Assembly (NCBI GenBank): GCA_963969395.1
Contig: OZ017798.1
Span: 21,196,173-21,260,172, forward strand
Reading direction: 5' to 3'
DNA length: 64,000 nucleotides
From: Pseudoscleropodium purum
Taxonomy: Eukaryota > Streptophyta > Bryopsida > Hypnales > Brachytheciaceae
The stretch's first letter is position 1. Each line of letters opens with the position of its first letter. Under the pieces are notes generated by a model. The model was given only the letters and a program-made list of their open reading frames with translations, did not search any database and was not told where the DNA came from. Of the stretch, positions 23,401 to 37,378 are shown in pieces. The position numbers were made by a program, and so were the translations under genes.

Positions 23401-26400
23401 AGTTACTGAATAGGAGATAGTGAATAATTGAATGAAGTAGGAGGAGCATTACATGACATTGAATGCACAGTTGACCGCCTAGGAATGAGGAACAGTGTGA
23501 TGCAATCTATATCACATTGCATGATCATGTCCTTGGTCCTTGTTCGTGCAAATATCAAAATATTGACATTTCTCTACCAGCTCCAACAAAGTTATGCTGG
23601 AGGTTGGTCGTTCTTGTCTTGACATTATACAACTCCTTTTATCCTAGGAAGTCTTAGATTTAAAATTTCAATGTGCATTTGTTAGTTTTCTATCTTCACT
23701 GGTTTCAATAACATTACTAACAACATATTTTTTATTTATTTATTATGATTTTTGTAGAGTTTTCAGTTGCATATGGTTTGACGTTGAGGCTTTGACCTCT
23801 TGGATGTCCTATGCTATATTTCGTTTCGAGATATGTCTCTGCATATCACAATGCAGGCTACATCTTATCGTTCAATTATGGCATGCAGAAACTGTATGAA
23901 GATCATTGCAAGCAGGAGGAACAATGTAGATTGACTGGTAGTTCGAATACTTCAGAAACCCCCGTCATGCCGCTGAAGCTGGTGATAATGAGTGCAACTC
24001 TTCGGGTGGAAGATTTTACGTCCAACCGCAGAATGTTTTCACTCCCTCCTCCAGTTATCCAGGTCTCTGCCCGACAATTTCCAGTTACTGTTCATTTCAG
24101 TGCCAAAACAGAGCTACTTGATTATGTTGGCCGTGCACAGAAGAAAGTTTGTGCCATTCATCGAAAGCTGCCTCCAGGTGGCATTCTTGTGTTTCTGACA
24201 GGGCAGAGGGAGGTGGAATTTTTATGTCGTAAACTAAGAAGAGCATTTAAATCACGCAGCCACGAAGAACAACCACAGGTAGATTCTCAGAGATGTGTCT
24301 CTTCTCATGGTGCCTAGCTCTCTTAGTGTAATCGTTTACCTAGGATTTAAAGGTAAATTGGGGATGAATCCATTTCTGAAGGTATCAATTGACATGAACA
24401 GAATTTTTATCTCGTTTTAAGAGTGTTGCTTGAAGTCACTCTTAGAGCCTCAGGTGGTGATCATTTGTTCCTCATGAAGAAATTTGCCTTCATTTGACCT
24501 TTAAAAACTGGATTTGGCTCTGTATATGGTGTTTCTTTCAGTATTAGATCTTATTATAATCAAATGCCTCATGTGTTCTGTAGGATTTAAAGTCAGACGC
24601 TGCTCAGGGAACAGATGTTCAAGGGTTGACCTTGGAGTCTATTAGTAACGCCATGGATGGCCATCTAAGCAAGGGCGGAGGTCAGTGTGTTTGTGAATGA
24701 TGCGTTAAAAGTTATGTTCACTTTGACAGATGTCTGCTCGAGTGATTCTTTGTTTTATCGTCAGCACTGCTGTCAAGAACATCTCTTTTATTTGTTTATA
24801 TTGATCATTTGTTTGAATTGGATTAGGGTCTGATCACATTTCGTGTACTTGGTTGGTTCAGGCGGCGATAGTGGTGGGCTTGGTGGTATTGCAGAAGCTG
24901 ATGAAGCTGATGGTGAAAAGGATGACGATGAGAACTTTTCAGGTAGTGATGATGAAGATTTTGATGGTGATGGTGATGATGACAGCCTAAGTGACAGCGA
25001 TGAGGAGGGGGTTGTAAATCTTCAGTCATCACTTGACGCTGTTGAAGAGAACAAAAATGCAGTTGTAGATGCAGATCGTACCATGAAAGGCCCAGATTCA
25101 ATCAGTGGAGCAGATGCTATTCTGCAAGAGAAGGTGGATCAGAGTACCGACCCTGGACCCCTGTATGTACTACCTTTATACGCGATGCTCCCAGCAGCTG
25201 CACAGTTGCGTGTGTTTGCACAAGTTCCCGAAGGTGCGCGGCTTGTTGTCGTTGCAACCAATGTCGCGGAGACGTCCATTACCATACCTGGTATCCGGTG
25301 AGCCCTAAACCTGTCTCTAGTTCTTTGGGTCTTGAAAATTGATGATGGCTGTGGCAAATTATTGGTTTTGTTTCCAGATTATGATATCTCAGTTGCTAGT
25401 AGTCGGTGTTATCATTCGTCTATTTCTGTTGGTTTGAGCGGCTATTTTGCAAACTTTTATCGTAGACTATTGTTTCTTACTTTATTAAATGAAATGTGAT
25501 CATAGGTATGTGGTAGACACGGGCCGTTCTAAGGAAAGAGATTTTGATCGGGCCAATGGAGTGTCGAAGTATGAGGTTCGGTGGATCAGCAAAGCGTCAG
25601 CCAACCAACGTGCTGGTCGTGCTGGTCGTACAGGTCCAGGACATTGCTACCGGCTATATTCCTCCGCAGTTTTCAATAACATTTTCCCCAAATTCTCCCC
25701 TCCAGAGATGAGCACTGCACCTATTGAAGGAGTTGTTCTTGTGATGAAGCGCATGGGCATCGCCAAGGTCGATATCTTTCTCTCCTCTACTGCGAAGACT
25801 TTTGTGGTGTTATTCTACTTAAATTTGATAGAGTTTCTAACATTTTTGTTTATGTTTATTCAGGTTGTAAACTTCCCATTTCCATCTCCGCCAGAGAGAC
25901 AAGCCCTTTTGGAGGCTGAGAGGTGTTTGCGAGCCCTCTCTGCTCTTGATCCCGACTCTGGAACTTTAACCCTGATTGGTAAAGCGATGGCCGTTTATCC
26001 AATTAGTCCTCGACACGCACGGATGATTCTAGCTGCTCTACAAGCATCTCAAGGGATGGATGGAAAAGGGCATATTGTGCTTGCGTTTGCTGTTGCAGCA
26101 GCGGCTGCTTTGAGTCTTGAAAATCCATTTCTTCGAGAATCAGGTATCAGTCTTTGCTATTTTTTGTTTTCTTAATCACTTGGGGAAACATCATATACGT
26201 TTCAGAGGGACTCATTCGGGAACGCTCTGCTGTAGTGTTGTAATCCGTGTTACTGTTTTTGTGGGTGCAGTCTTTATCACCCTCTGCGTACTGATGTTTG
26301 TCATTTTGTGAATCAGGTGTTGAAATTGAGGACTCGCCAGGAGTTGTAGATAAGAACGGCAAACACCAGCCTGCGACATCTGAAAAATTGTCAAACAGAA

Positions 26401-27902
26401 AAGGAAATTCAACAAAGGCTGATGATCCAGAGTTTACAGAAGAAGAGAAGAAAAAGAGAAAACAACGGCGAGCTGAGGCAGGGAGGGCTCATGGAAAATA
26501 TCGCAACACCCATAGCGACGCGCTCAGTGTTGTAAATGCACTCTGGGCTTATGATAAGGCTGAGAACCGAGAGCAATTTTGTGAGCTCAACTTTCTTCAC
26601 GCAAAGACTATGCAAGAGATGGCTAAGCTACGTCAGCAATTGTCACAGCTGGTGGTGCAATACAGTCTTGATGCCGGTGCGCAATCGAATGGTATGAAAG
26701 ATGGATCTGGTCTGACAAAGGATTACCTCTTGGAATGCGAAAGAGTTTGGCACTGCAAGGATCAGGTGAAATTGAATATGAACCAAGAAATGGTGCTTCA
26801 GCAGGCCATATGTGCAGGTGAAGATCTTAGTCTTCTTCCCTTAGTCCATCCCAATGCTCGTGCGTCAATTCTTCTAAGGCCGTCAATCGTCTTATGTTGG
26901 GATCTTGGTCTATCTAACTTTGCTACTCATTTTCATCCGGTATAGTAAACCAACAATGGTATTGGCTGATGAAAGAAGAGTCTGGCAGGTTGGGCTGATA
27001 GGGTGGCTCACCGACTCAGCGCTCGAGAACGAGCTTTGATTGTAGAAGAGGATGGGAAGCGGAAAGCAATCAGGTGAGATGTCTAAACGTTTGTCTCACT
27101 ATATGACTGTGACCTCTGAATATTCTATTAATCGTTTTTTGACTTCCAGATTTTATTTTAGACTATTCATGCTTGTGACGTCATCGGTGTCACTGAGATC
27201 TCATCTGTATTGTGCATTCGACTGTGTAGGTATCAGGCATGTGCAGTGGGAGAAACTGTATTCCTTCACCCAGCTTCAGCTCTTGCCAGGGAGGCTCCTG
27301 AGTTCGTTGTCTACAATGAAATCATCTCAACAGGTCGACCTTACATGTGGGGCGTGACGGGTATTCAGGCCAGCTGGTTAGTGTCATACGCGACGCCGCT
27401 GTGTACGTTTTCAAAACCAGTAGCTGATCCACCTCCTTGGTACGACGCCATTGCAGACATTGTAATGTGCTGGGTTTTACCGACCTTTGGGCCACACCGT
27501 TGGGAGCTCCCTCCCCATGCTTTGCCACTGAAAAACAGCAAAGCACGAGCTGCCGTTTTTGCTGCAGCATTACTGGAAGGGAAAGTGGTGCCTTCTTTCA
27601 GATCCTTGCTGCCTCATCTATCAGCTGATCCAGCCATTATTCTCAAGCCAGAGTCGCATGGCCAACTGAGGGTTGGTGAGCTTTTACATAAACTTGGATC
27701 AGGGGTGAATACTGTTGACTCACGACATAAATTAGCTATGGCTTGGCGAAGGGACCCTACGTATTTGTATCCAGAGGTTCTTGCTTGGGTGCAGAGTAAT
27801 GCACATGCCAAGTTCAAGCAAATTTGGAGTCAAGGACAACAAGAAGCTTCGATGGACGGGGCTGCACTTTACAATAAGAAAGCAAAGAAGAAGAAAACTT
27901 AA
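20473..27902 (+). CDS. DEAH-box RNA helicase, DHX37/Dhr1 (Ecm16) type
   Basis: In yeast and animals this helicase acts in the nucleolus to release U3 snoRNA from the small-subunit pre-ribosome. Fourteen exons read in frame: 20473-20526, 20646-20755, 20895-20955, 21098-21988, 22614-22844, 23069-23182, 23889-24278, 24584-24680, 24862-25297, 25506-25767, 25864-26143, 26317-26817, 26989-27073, 27230-27902. The product is about 1394 residues. Motifs are GETGCGKT (about 360-367), DEAH (463-466), SAT (522-524), an acidic insert (about 655-695) and QRAGRAGR (about 829-836), then HA2/OB-type regions with [10 protein letters not shown] and [10 protein letters not shown] lysine-rich N-terminus fits nucleolar targeting. 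The start is the first ATG after an in-frame TGA, but an upstream exon is possible. Intron 2 looks U12-type. Confidence 0.92.
20756..20894 (+). other. Putative U12-type (minor spliceosome) intron in the DEAH helicase
   Basis: The donor is GTATCCTTTTC (20756-), an exact match to the U12 5' consensus RTATCCTTT. Near the 3' end, GCCTTAAT (20873-20880) matches the U12 branch consensus TTCCTTAAY over its core. The likely branch A at 20879 is 15 bases from the AG at 20893-20894. Splicing here is needed to keep frame: CA plus A gives Q, then [12 protein letters not shown]. The intron is 139 bases and phase 2. Confidence 0.85.
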
Positions 27903-30058
27903 GTTCCATATCGAGCAGTATAATTATGTACATCGAATTTCTACATAGATTGCAGTCAAGGCATACGTACGACGGCTTGCTTCGTCAAAGATCTGCAAAT
28001 ATCCTTCAAAGCACAAGGTATGAGTTTTGAAGTTCATCAGCCAGCAGCGCAATCCGAGTTTCTTCTTACTGTTATCATGGAATGGAATTTCGGACGTCAA
28101 GTGGCTACGAGTGGATCTCATTTCTGTACAACACTACGGAAAAAAGCGCCGTGCAGCTGACAGCATCTTCTGATGGAGATTTGAGTGGCGACTGCTTCAA
28201 AGACAATGACACCACTCTTGCGATATGATGATGATTCAGACTTTCTTGTGCAGATGGGCAGTCACTAGAAGTTGATCCAAAGATTTTAACTTTTTTTTTA
28301 GAATTGGAGTGTTCTCTTCTCTAGGTACTGCACTGAGGTAGAACAGCCCATCAGGGGCAGAATTAGGAGTTCGCCCTCACGCCATAGCTGAAGTTTTTAA
28401 AGTTCATTTCCCACGTAAAGACAAGTGTGAGAAATGGTGAGAGCAATTGAAATTATATTTTTTTGACAAAGTATGAATTTTTTAAGTGTGCTGCCCATTA
28501 TGGCTGGAAAGAATGTTTAAATTATCCCAAAACCAACTAAAAGTGTAACTGTGATGGTCATTTTACTCACCTAATGAAGTTACAATATTTCTTAATATGG
28601 TCATAACATGAAGGTTTTAAAAAGTCACTTCTTGCAATGATTTTACACTCAAAAGGTAGAAGTTCTTGTTGTAGTCACTAATCCCTCCATTACTATCACC
28701 TCAGACATTGATTGTGGTCACTAACTCAATCTAATGTAGTCCAAATTTTATTTATTGAAAAAAAAGTGCAATGGATCATTTCCTAGGTGTTTGGGATGGG
28801 TCTTTTGTCTATATTGAGTTATTTTAAGGTATGTGCCCTCAAAACTAATACTTTTTGCTACTACACCTAATTTCTATTATTAAATTGGTCAAATTTTCAT
28901 ATTTTCTAGCTTGTTGGTAGGTGATGGAAGTTCTAACACACTTAAGAACACAACATTTGGATATTATATTCAAAAATTATGAATTGGGTCAAAGTTTCTT
29001 TTGTAGATGTTTTAAAATTGTTTCTTCTACATATGTACATACTGATTTTGGAGATGTACACAAAGTGATGATGATGGTTTTAGAAAAGGTGCTATTTTGA
29101 ATGTACCCACTTTATCTTTGATAATATGTTTACACTTAGTATGAAAGAGTGTTGTTACCAAAGGTCTTAGGAACAAATTTAGACCTACTTTTGGACCAGA
29201 TTCACATGATTGTAAACATCACCTATAACACCAAGTACAAATATATACCTAAGTAAGGTTATTTCAATTTGTTGGAGAGTACAAGTGGTTCAATTCCTGC
29301 AAACTGATTAATTTTTATTTTTTTAGTTAGCAAAAGGAATTGCAATTACATTACTTAGTAGGATTAGAAGTTCCTTCCAAGAGGTAAGGCATTTTGTCTA
29401 AGGCAGAAAATACAATCAACAATAAAAGATCTATAGTGGGTTGGAGCATATTATCATCTTGGATTTAGTGATTATTTTTCTATAAACTTTTCTTACACAA
29501 CCACATCATCAAGACCTTTAATTTTTGGCTTCAAATTTTATTGAAAAATATTGATTGTGTAGTAGTTGATTTAATCGTATGGATATAATCCATGAATCAT
29601 ATTTTATAATTACTGTTTGAAAGTCAATGTTAAGTTATTATTTTAAGTTTTATTCTATAGTAAATCTTCACAATTTTGAAAATCAGGGGTCAGTGGTCAA
29701 CAAGGGCAAATTTTTGAAGAGCTCCGGCTTCAGCTGACACCACGGATGGAAACGTGTTCGTTGCTGTATCACGGGTCGGGTCAGCGGGCCTGCCCGGAGA
29801 ACGACAAAACCCGTTCTAGGGTTTAAGGAGCTCCAAGCTCTTGCTCTTCTTCTCCTTCTTCGTCACTTCATCGCAATCATGCCTCCATCCTTGTGCTGAT
29901 TTCTAGCTAGGCTAGCAATCCTTCGTCGCTCCCACACTCCCATTTCGTGATCATGGACAACCGAAATTAGGGATCTTCTGTCGGTAGCTTCGCTGCGAAC
30001 GGAGCCAATGCGTTGGAGCTTGAATTTGTAGAGGCTCCAACTGGGATTTGATAGAAAC
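27903..30058. other. Helicase 3' flank, AT-rich spacer, ARPC4 promoter
   Basis: 27903-28450 is moderately GC and probably holds the helicase 3' untranslated region. 28450-29690 is AT-rich. Its last 180 bp (29515-29690) is a degraded copy of the right end of the 11.4-13.0 kb element, ending CAGGGG. From 29700 the base composition rises. TAGGGTTTAAGG (29816-29827), a reverse telo-box, lies about 240 bp before the ARPC4 ATG. Confidence 0.5.
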
Positions 30059-32915
30059 ATGGTCAGTGTGTCTCCCTCAGCTCGTATTTATTGTTTCGAT
30101 TAATTAAGTTCTTCAGTTCAACTGGATTGTGAGTGGTTTAGCGTTAATCTGATTTTGCACAGTTTCATTGATGGGGTCTACTGCGATGATTTCGAGTGGT
30201 ACTTCAACTCGTTTGCTTGAGAGCTCACTCCTCTCCGTTTTGTTCCGAAACTGATCGAATTAGGTCTCTGAATGGCTATGGAAGTTGGATTTGTGTGTTG
30301 TAATCTTAGTGTAGTGCGAGAAACAGAGTTCGAGGTTTGAATCTACTTCTTGCAATGCGGTTCTGGTAGTAAGTATGGGCGATAATTATCGTTGGTAGCG
30401 CTATGTCTGGTATTTCTGGAAGGTCTATGTCCAGTTTGTGTGACTCGATATACCTTTTGTTATTTTATCTCAATCCATTCGAGTTCTTTTTCAAGGATCG
30501 ATCAGCGGCAGGAATGCCAATTTTGTTAATTAGTTCTGTGAAAATTGATGACACTTTAAGATTGTCCAGACTACTCTTTGTATAGTAATGTCTTGATTCT
30601 GCCTTTCAAGCAATTCTCGTAGAGCAAACCATTCTCGTGTGGTTCCATGAAGTGGGTTGACACTTCCAACCTATTTGGATACCTTATGAATAAGTTGCGA
30701 ATTTTTGAAGTAGTTCTTAGTTTTGTACTTAGTAGATTTCTTAAACCGTGTCAGAATTTGATGTTCTTGAGTTCATTTTGTAATGAATACCTACTTAAGA
30801 TATATCAGGGCACGCTCGTTGATGGGGTTGTAGGGTTTAGGGTGTGTCTACCTTAAATCTCGAAGGCTTGAGATGCGGCATTGCAGTCATAATCGGTTCT
30901 TGCTGTTGGCGTAGTTCAATTTCAGTTTTAATGTGGGAAACGTTCTGGCTTATTATGCTCCTTTTTGTCCTTTGTCTTGCAGGCTAACACTCTGAGACCG
31001 TACTTGACATGCATTCGGAACACTCTTACAGCGGCCATGTGCCTTCAGGTTTATTTACGACCTTTGTCATGCTCAGACTTGTGTCTAATAGCTGTACGTC
31101 ATTTTCCATGTCAAACAAGGTCTAGAGTTTCATGTTTGACGCCCCTAGCGGAATTTCCATTAGCAACAACCGCACCTCTGCATGGATTTGTGGGCCTCGG
31201 TTGTGTCGTGGATTATTATGGCAGCCCAAGTCTACTTAGTTTGATTTGAGAGTCACTGCTTTTTCAACTAGGACGACCAACATAGGTGCCAGGCCATTTT
31301 AGAACCCTGAATAGTGGATTCACTACTTTTTTTAATTCTGAATCTATCGGCAACTAAGAAATGTGCTGAGTTCTGAAGTTTGCTTATCTGCAGAATTTTC
31401 CTTGTCAAGAAGTGGAGAGGCACAACAAACCTGAAGTTGAATTCAAGTGCGTGTTTTCTGATGACATTTGGCGCAGGAAAATAAGTAGAACGTACTAAAT
31501 GATAAACTTGCATTTTCCATTCCTCCAATAGGTTAACTCGATCAAAGCATTTTTCTGATAAAATTCAAGGATGTTAAGGAGTTTTTTTAACATAAAAGCA
31601 CATTTTGCCGTGTGATCACAGGACAAGCAAGGAGCTTCTGCTGAACCCAGTGAGTGCTTGCTTACTCAGCTTTAATCCCTAAATTCCCAGATGGCTGGTT
31701 CAATATCTACTGGAGTTGAATAAACCATTTAGGAAGGTTCAAGGAAGTTAACAAACTGTACCTATAGAAAAAAGAAATAATACCCTACATTTTTGAACGT
31801 GCCACAATATCGAAGCTAATCCCTATTTCTATTCCTTGAAAGTGTATGGTGTGCTGCACTGAAACGTTGTTTACATGACCATGCTGATGTAGTATATTTG
31901 TAATTGTAGGCTTTCACTAGATGCTTAGGCCCTTTTCAAGGACTAAGCAAGGTGTTGTTCTTTTGTGCAGATTCTTATTTGCAGAAATGAGGCGGAAAAG
32001 TGCTTGATAGAGTCATCTATAAACTCCATACGAATCAGTATCAAGGTTTCGGCTACTTCTTTTAATGTTTTCTTAACCTTTGCATTGAGTATCGTGTTCG
32101 AGTCTGGTGCAATGAGTTGCAGTTGCCGAAATTTCCTTCACCTTAAAATTGTTTAATTTCAGATATATTTACATGGATTCAGGTGAAGCAAGCTGATGAG
32201 TTGGAGAACATTCTAGCCAAGAAGTTCCTGCGTTTTCTGTCAATGAGGGCGGAATCTTTTCAAGTTCTTCGGAGAAAACCTGTTCAGGTATCCTGGCGAC
32301 ATGCCATGAAAGACCTCTTGTCAGCAAGTTTTGTGCTTGAATATGGCACGGTCATGAGGTTTTTTGTACACTGTAAATCTTGGAAGTAAAGATTATTGAT
32401 AAGTGCTGCATGCAATGTTATTCTATCCAAATTTGCTGATTTACTACCGTGGGATTTTTTGTTGTGTCTTGTCGTTGAGTTCACATATTCTATATAATAT
32501 CACAGGTAAATTGGGGTTTTCTCATGTTGAATGAGTTGTGTGATGCAGGGCTATGATATTAGCTTCTTAATCACAAACTTCCATTGTGAAGATATGTTCA
32601 AACATAAACTTATTGACTTTGTGGTGAACTTCATGGAGGTATGTACAGAAATCCTTCGTTTTTCTCTTGCTAGGCCCTCTTTAAGATGGAGATGGCACCA
32701 AATGCAAGAATATACAAGATCTTGCAAATCGTTAGTACCAGATGCTTACCTCTGTGGATTGGGAATGCATATCTCTGTAGGTTGGGATGGTTCACTTCGT
32801 GTTATTATGCGTGCGTTGTGTGCAGGATATCGACAAAGAAATTAGTGAACTCAAACTGTCTGTGAACACGCGAGGCAGATTGGTAGCAACAGAGTTTCTG
32901 AGGCAATTCACATAG
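30059..32915 (+). CDS. ARPC4: Actin-related protein 2/3 complex subunit 4 (p20)
   Basis: ARPC4 is a core subunit that, with ARPC2, forms the backbone of the Arp2/3 complex that nucleates branched actin. Eight coding exons are read: 30059-30061, 30983-31048, 31394-31446, 31622-31649, 31971-32045, 32183-32287, 32549-32638, 32826-32915. The product is 169 residues, as expected. Segments are [96 protein letters not shown] and [10 protein letters not shown]...[13 protein letters not shown]. The first coding exon contributes only the ATG, with the donor GTCAGT directly after it. The 921-base first intron then precedes the alanine codon. AATAAA at 33243 is a likely polyadenylation signal. No defects are seen. 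Confidence 0.95.
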
Positions 32916-33242
32916 ATTGGCATTCTTGTGTCTGTATCCTAATTTTGTAGCGCAGGTTGCCATTTTTCATTCATTTCAGCCATGTTTTCCCTAGTCTCAT
33001 CATTACCTGAACTTCAGCGATTATATGTTCCGGTGAAAGGAAACACGTTACTGGCAGTTTTGAGCGACGTCCACAAGTTCTAATCTTTGCTTCAGCACAG
33101 TTTAGTTTCTCTCTGGACCTTTAATTTCTTCACTATATAGAGCCTCCAGGATTTTCACGTTCAAGATGAAGGAACAATGTCTGCGGATCAGGGGCTGATC
33201 TTGAGGTTCCTATTTGTACAGAACATGTAATCTAGGCTTTCA

Positions 33243-33248
33243 ATAAAA
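33243..33248 (+). terminator. Likely polyadenylation signal of ARPC4
   Basis: AATAAA lies about 330 bases after the stop codon, in TTTCAATAAAATG. It is the first canonical signal downstream. Confidence 0.55.
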
Positions 33249-33249
33249 T

Positions 33250-36200
33250 GTGTCAGATTTCTTACAGATACATGATGTCGGGTCCGTCCTTGGATTGAGA
33301 TGCTATTGCTTCTCAGTATTAGTGCTAGCAGTTCATTCTTACGAAGTCAAGTAGCACCTAACTCTTACTTCATGAGCCGCCTAAATTTTGAAGTCGTGGT
33401 GGATGTCTCATGCAGTCAATTTTGGGTAGTTGGCTGTGGCACGTCCTCAATCACATTCAAATAGTGGCAAGCGTTGACCAACAGCGAATAGACACACACA
33501 AGTCACTGTAACCTTCACTTTCCAATCAATGAGTTTCGTGATTATTACTGTGTAACTGACCTCTGATGACGGAAACGTCACAAGTTCACTGCAGAGGTCG
33601 ATATGTGTTGCACTACAGACGTGTGATGATGAGGTACAATTTACAGTAGGTGAAGTGCACAACACTTATGGTGACAAGGAAGTCTGAAGCTCTTATGCAC
33701 GTCTAGGAGTCATCATGTCTTTATTGTTATGTTTGCACATGTGCAACACTACATACTAGCAGCTCGTACTACGATGTGCCGAGTTCGATTTAACAGTCTC
33801 TAGTGGGAGGGCGAGAGTTTGCAGCTTGGGATACCGGAAGGGTCCATACCGTTTGTTGAATGACCAGAAGCTGATCCAGCTGCGTAGCAAAAGCTTCACT
33901 CTGGAGTTGAGGTTTTCGCTGCAAGGTGCAATCCCCAAATGCGTTGCTCCAGGCCCAAATTTATAGATGCTGTGATGTCCGTACAATTCTATGTCATGAG
34001 TAGAAGTGAGACCGTGCTTGTACGTCAATTTATGCTCCCATTTCAAAATCATTGATGTCGCCATTGATGTCGCCACCCCGATTGATGAAGCTTGCACATG
34101 ATCTGGTCGCAAACACGTGGAAGTCAATTGCTTTATTCCCAAGTAACTTAACTTACTGACCTTCAGACTAACTCGACCGACGCTTTGCTGGCCATGCAGG
34201 CATGGCCTCTCTGTGCGAGAATCGCTCTGCCATTGAAACTCCGCCACTGCCACTCGGTGGGTTCAAAATTGTTTGCGTTTTCAGTCACAACGCGGAGAAT
34301 TCTGGTGACGAAGGAATGATCGTCATTGAGTGCTAGTGAAATAGAGGAACCGAGTGAGTCAAGGACTTAGAATTCGAAGCTCACAGCCCAGACAAGATTC
34401 ACAGTACAGGCCATAGTAATCTGAGTTAAAGAGGCATATCAAGCACCCTGAAATCCTTGCTTAGGATCCAAACCTGCAAATCTGATCACAATTTGTGTAG
34501 GCTAGAATATCCAAATAGAACGAGCACTGATAGAAGTAATCGAAGCATACTAAACCTTGTTGCATGTTGTTGAATGTGATGCACCAGGATCGAATGTCGT
34601 TGCAAACTGGAAGAAGAGACCTGTGGTTGACCACCGAAGGTGAACATACTGCACCTAGATTCGGGTTTGCAATCAGGTGGTCTTCTTTTGTTTAAAATAG
34701 AGGACACTAGTTGCATCACTTAAAGCATTTATAACCGATAAGCAGGATTATGATTTTAGGGAGAGCTCACTTTGGGTGCAAGAACCAAACTCTCTTCAGA
34801 TCAAGTTTTTGATGACGTTGAATGGATTTCTTATGTAAGCATTCAAAGTGTGAAGTTGCAGTCCACTATTTGAGGGATACTAAAGAATCATATTTCCATT
34901 CAAAGGTCTATCGTCATAGACATTTAATTAACCAAGCATGCTTACTTCAAATGGTTGTTAACTGAAGGCCAACCCAAGCATTGGTTGGAAGAGATGAGTG
35001 GATGTGGATAGCAAAGGTCACTATAGGAGACATGTTTTATTATTCTTGACTTTAACATTGTAATCTTATTATTCTAAATTGATTTTGTTCTCTCATATCT
35101 CAAGGTATCACACATTGTGGTTACCTATTGCCAATGTTAATGGGAAGAAACTATTGAAGTGTCACTTGACCTTGAGTGCTACTAATAGTGAGTACTCCTA
35201 ATTGAAAATGATCAAATCTAGCACTTTAGTTCTAGCCTTTGAGGGAGTATAGTCTTCTTTTATTTTGTTGTCTTGAACTTGATTCATAACATAATATAGA
35301 CTATTTGGCATCCAACTTTAAATGTTGAACTAATTTTGATCTTCTTATGATTGCTCCAAAATTGTCTTATTACAAACATTTCATTCCTAGGAATCCAAGT
35401 GGTCTCTTGTTTAAATGTTGATAGCTCTAGCAAAAGAATGTTATGAGAGTTTTTGTAAATTGGAAATGGACAAGCTATTGATATAATGGGAATCTAAACA
35501 ACAAGGGTTTGGAATGACTTGCTTGAGTACAATCGGCTTCTTGGTGTAGCTGAATCAAAAGTTGGTGTTATATTTCATATTTGGACTCATATAATACAAG
35601 TATCATTCATTTAAAGATCTGTCTCAATGTTTTTGAAAGATTGTGTTGTCTACTAATGCTCTTTTTGACATGAAGTCATTAACACAAATCTATGTAGCTT
35701 CTTTGACAACATAGAGATTCACCAACCTTTGTGTTGTTGGTTGGGAATGCAAACACCAATCTAACAAGAGCAAAATAGAATTGAAATAGTTTCAAGACTA
35801 TGAATAATTCTTGATAATTTTTGAAGGCTCATCTCTCATTGGTGATCCCTAATGTTGTCAACTTCTTTTTTGAGGTCTTTTCACTAATTACAATTAATTC
35901 TAGTTCTCAAATGGTGATTCTAGTTTAGAGTATAATTGAGAACTCACCCTTCTCCATTATTGATGACAATCAAAACAAAGACTCAAAAGTTTGACATTCA
36001 CTATAGAGATACCTTATAAGTAGTCGTTGTCAATTTTTTCCTTTAGCTTTTGGTACCTCCCACTTGAGATGAGCTCTAGATTTGTGCACAAAAAAGAAGC
36101 TTCAATTGTTCAAAGGGTATTTAAAGTGCTCTTCTAGAGTTTTATACTATTTTGGATTCAATCATAAGAAGGCAATATTGATGATATAGGGCCCAAGTTG

Positions 36201-36977
36201 ATCTTCCTATTGAATAATATTAATTTTGTCGACTTCTAGAAAAGACCACCAATGATCGAAAAAAACCAATAGTTAGTTCAAAGTTAGCTAGTGGATTTGG
36301 GAAAAAAGAGGTTGCATTTTGAAAACAACAAATGCAAAATCAAAAGGAATTTTGAAGGGCTAGAAATCAACTAGTGCCACCCAAAATTACAAGATATTTA
36401 GCCACTTCCTTTGAGTATTTTGGGAATTTGGGTTGGCTTCAATCTATCTCTACTAGCTAATACCTAACAAAATCAAAACAAACATGGAATGTATCAACCT
36501 TGGAAAGGGGTTGAGGAGTATTAGGACTTGAAGGTTTAATGATGTTGTGCCACTGCACCACAACATAGAAGCCAAAAAAATGTAGGGTTTAAAATTTTGT
36601 TTCATTTGTTTATAAAAAAAAAAATTTTAAAATAGGGTCTTACCATCTCCTTGTGGCGCCTCTACAGTTCCTATTCAACCAAGTTTTTTTGGAATTTTGC
36701 AATTTAGCTAGTGCCAATTTCAATTTGGAATAAATTAGACGCTACTAAATTGAAGTTAGAGGAAATAAACCTTTTACTTTTTGTGATTTAAAGGATGCAT
36801 CTAGTGCCCATTGAAAAAAAATGGTTCATTTTAGTAGAAGGAAGAAATTAGCTAAAAGACCTCCAAAAATTTTCCAAACACTAAAGACCACTCAAGTAGT
36901 TCTAATTTGGCCTTGTATTTATTAGAAGTTCTAAGTAGTTTACAAACTAAGCAGCCTCTCTCTTGTCCACTTTCATT
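33250..36977. other. Intergenic DNA, no supported gene
   Basis: 33250-34740 has gene-like base composition but no frame with a start codon and a recognisable product. 34740-36977 is AT-rich repeat-like DNA with only short frames. I see no complete element ends in it. Confidence 0.4.
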
Positions 36978-36979
36978 TA

Positions 36980-37378
36980 GAGCAAGCAACCCATTTCTGA
37001 CCACCACCTCCATTTCTACAATATAGATTGCTCTATTTCCAATCAATTATAATTTACATTATAGCTCACGTGTAGCAAGATCAATAAGAGCTACAAAAAT
37101 GTCCAAGAAGTGTACATTGAAAGTCATAATTATCACTTACATCAATTTTATAACCAACCTATGGTCAAAATTACAATGACCTATGTAACAAGAACAAGTT
37201 GCATAGAATCTTAAGAAAACAAATTCAAAATAATTTCAATTTTGACCAAAAAATATATAAATTTTTTTTTAATCCTTTTTAAATCAATTTCCCTACACGG
37301 GAATAATATTTCTCTGAATACACCCATCCAACAGCTACGCTGAATTCCTTAAGTGGCTAGAAATGGGTTATCATCCCA
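36980..37378. mobile_element. TA-bounded inverted-end element, variant family, copy 1
   Basis: The 399 bp core lies between TA dinucleotides (36978-36979 and 37379-37380). The left end contains CAACCCATTTCTGACCACC. The right end contains TTAAGTGGCTAGAAATGGG, its imperfect inverse. The body (GAGCTACAAAAATGTCCAAG, AAGTGTACATTGAAAG) aligns with 51537-52202. It is non-coding. Confidence 0.6.

Noticed and set aside
32288..32548. ARPC4 intron with donor GTATCCTGG as a second U12 intron
   Set aside because: The donor matches only seven positions, and no TCCTTAAC-like branch site lies in the last 40 bases. An ordinary U2 intron is more likely.
33756..34253. 165-codon minus-strand open frame
   Set aside because: It begins at GTG, has no ATG until about residue 69, and has no recognisable domain. 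It is likely chance in moderately GC-rich spacer.
34840..35040. Copia-like reverse transcriptase fragment (AVHYLRDTKE)
   Set aside because: The resemblance covers about ten residues and is followed by stops. It is too short to support a retrotransposon call.
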